Positions 59,938 through 60,000 of a stretch of 60,000 nt of DNA are shown piece after piece. A model generated the notes under the pieces. The model was not told the DNA's origin. It saw only the letters and a list, made by a program, of their open reading frames with translations, and searched no databases. How positions within the stretch are numbered: the stretch's first letter is position 1; every line of letters begins with the position of its first letter. The translations under genes were made by a program, and so were the position numbers. Origin of the DNA: Bolinopsis microptera (lineage: Eukaryota; Ctenophora; Tentaculata; Lobata; Bolinopsidae); contig NC_087076.1 in assembly GCF_026151205.1 (NCBI RefSeq), forward strand, positions 21,572,828 through 21,632,827, written 5' to 3'.

Positions 59938-60000
59938 CTTATAAACAAGCTGTGTCTTGTACATTCAGCTTATAAACAAGCTGTGTCTTGTACATTCAGC
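59938..60000. repeat. 31-bp tandem repeat at window end
   Basis: TTATAAACAAGCTGTGTCTT plus GTACATTCAGC occurs twice in full and runs to the window edge, so the array continues beyond. Confidence 0.8.

Overview
The window is eukaryotic genomic DNA from an invertebrate animal. The genes are split by many AT-rich introns with GT-AG boundaries (one candidate GC-AG), transposon density is high, and the two host genes are animal-type: a sushi/FN3 transmembrane receptor and an EMAP-like (EML) microtubule-associated protein. I cannot name the species. A non-bilaterian, lophotrochozoan or tunicate source all remain possible.

Layout. (1) 1-12046, plus strand: the 3' part of a type I membrane receptor. 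I traced 20 exons, the first cut by the window edge. They encode about eight sushi/CCP-like modules, four fibronectin-III-like modules (the last with a coding minisatellite and a furin-type RRKR site), one transmembrane helix and a short tail with a YEN motif. A mariner-type MITE, a cluster of five CACGTG motifs and a hairpin cluster lie in its introns. (2) 12599-17715, minus strand: a 5'-truncated non-LTR retrotransposon with an SGNH-esterase ORF1 and an endonuclease/reverse-transcriptase ORF2, each broken by one in-frame TAG. (3) 17730-25089: repeat-rich DNA with a 40-bp tandem repeat, large TCAGGG (CCCTGA) telomere-like arrays with a duplicated 382-bp spacer, and a TTAA-flanked inverted-repeat element. 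(4) 25090-32744: degraded LINE, SINE and further TTAA-type inverted-repeat elements, with no convincing host gene. (5) 32745-50254 and onward, plus strand: the 5' half of an EML gene (coiled coil, basic region, HELP domain, first WD40 sequence). (6) 51121-54853: a 61-bp minisatellite in the intron after the last EML exon seen. (7) 55110-59640, minus strand: a nearly intact CR1/L2-like LINE with one frameshift.

The most interesting object is inside the first EML intron (34317-38760). It is a tandem array of 15 intact and 2 decayed mini-exons. Every intact unit is open, starts after CCAG (14 of 15 units follow a CTCCAG), ends at a GTAAG donor and is phase 1-1, so any number can be included or skipped between the first exon (phase 1) and exon 39612-40295 (phase 1). 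The units encode short Pro/Glu/Lys/Ala-rich segments, and nearly all carry S/T-P-x-K (CDK-type) sites. The youngest part is a homogenised roughly 519-bp A+B two-exon repeat. The founder sequence is still visible as the 3' end of exon 39612-40295. If spliced as predicted, this is a length- and phosphosite-tunable disordered linker just ahead of the trimerisation coiled coil of a microtubule-binding protein, analogous in logic to titin PEVK exons.
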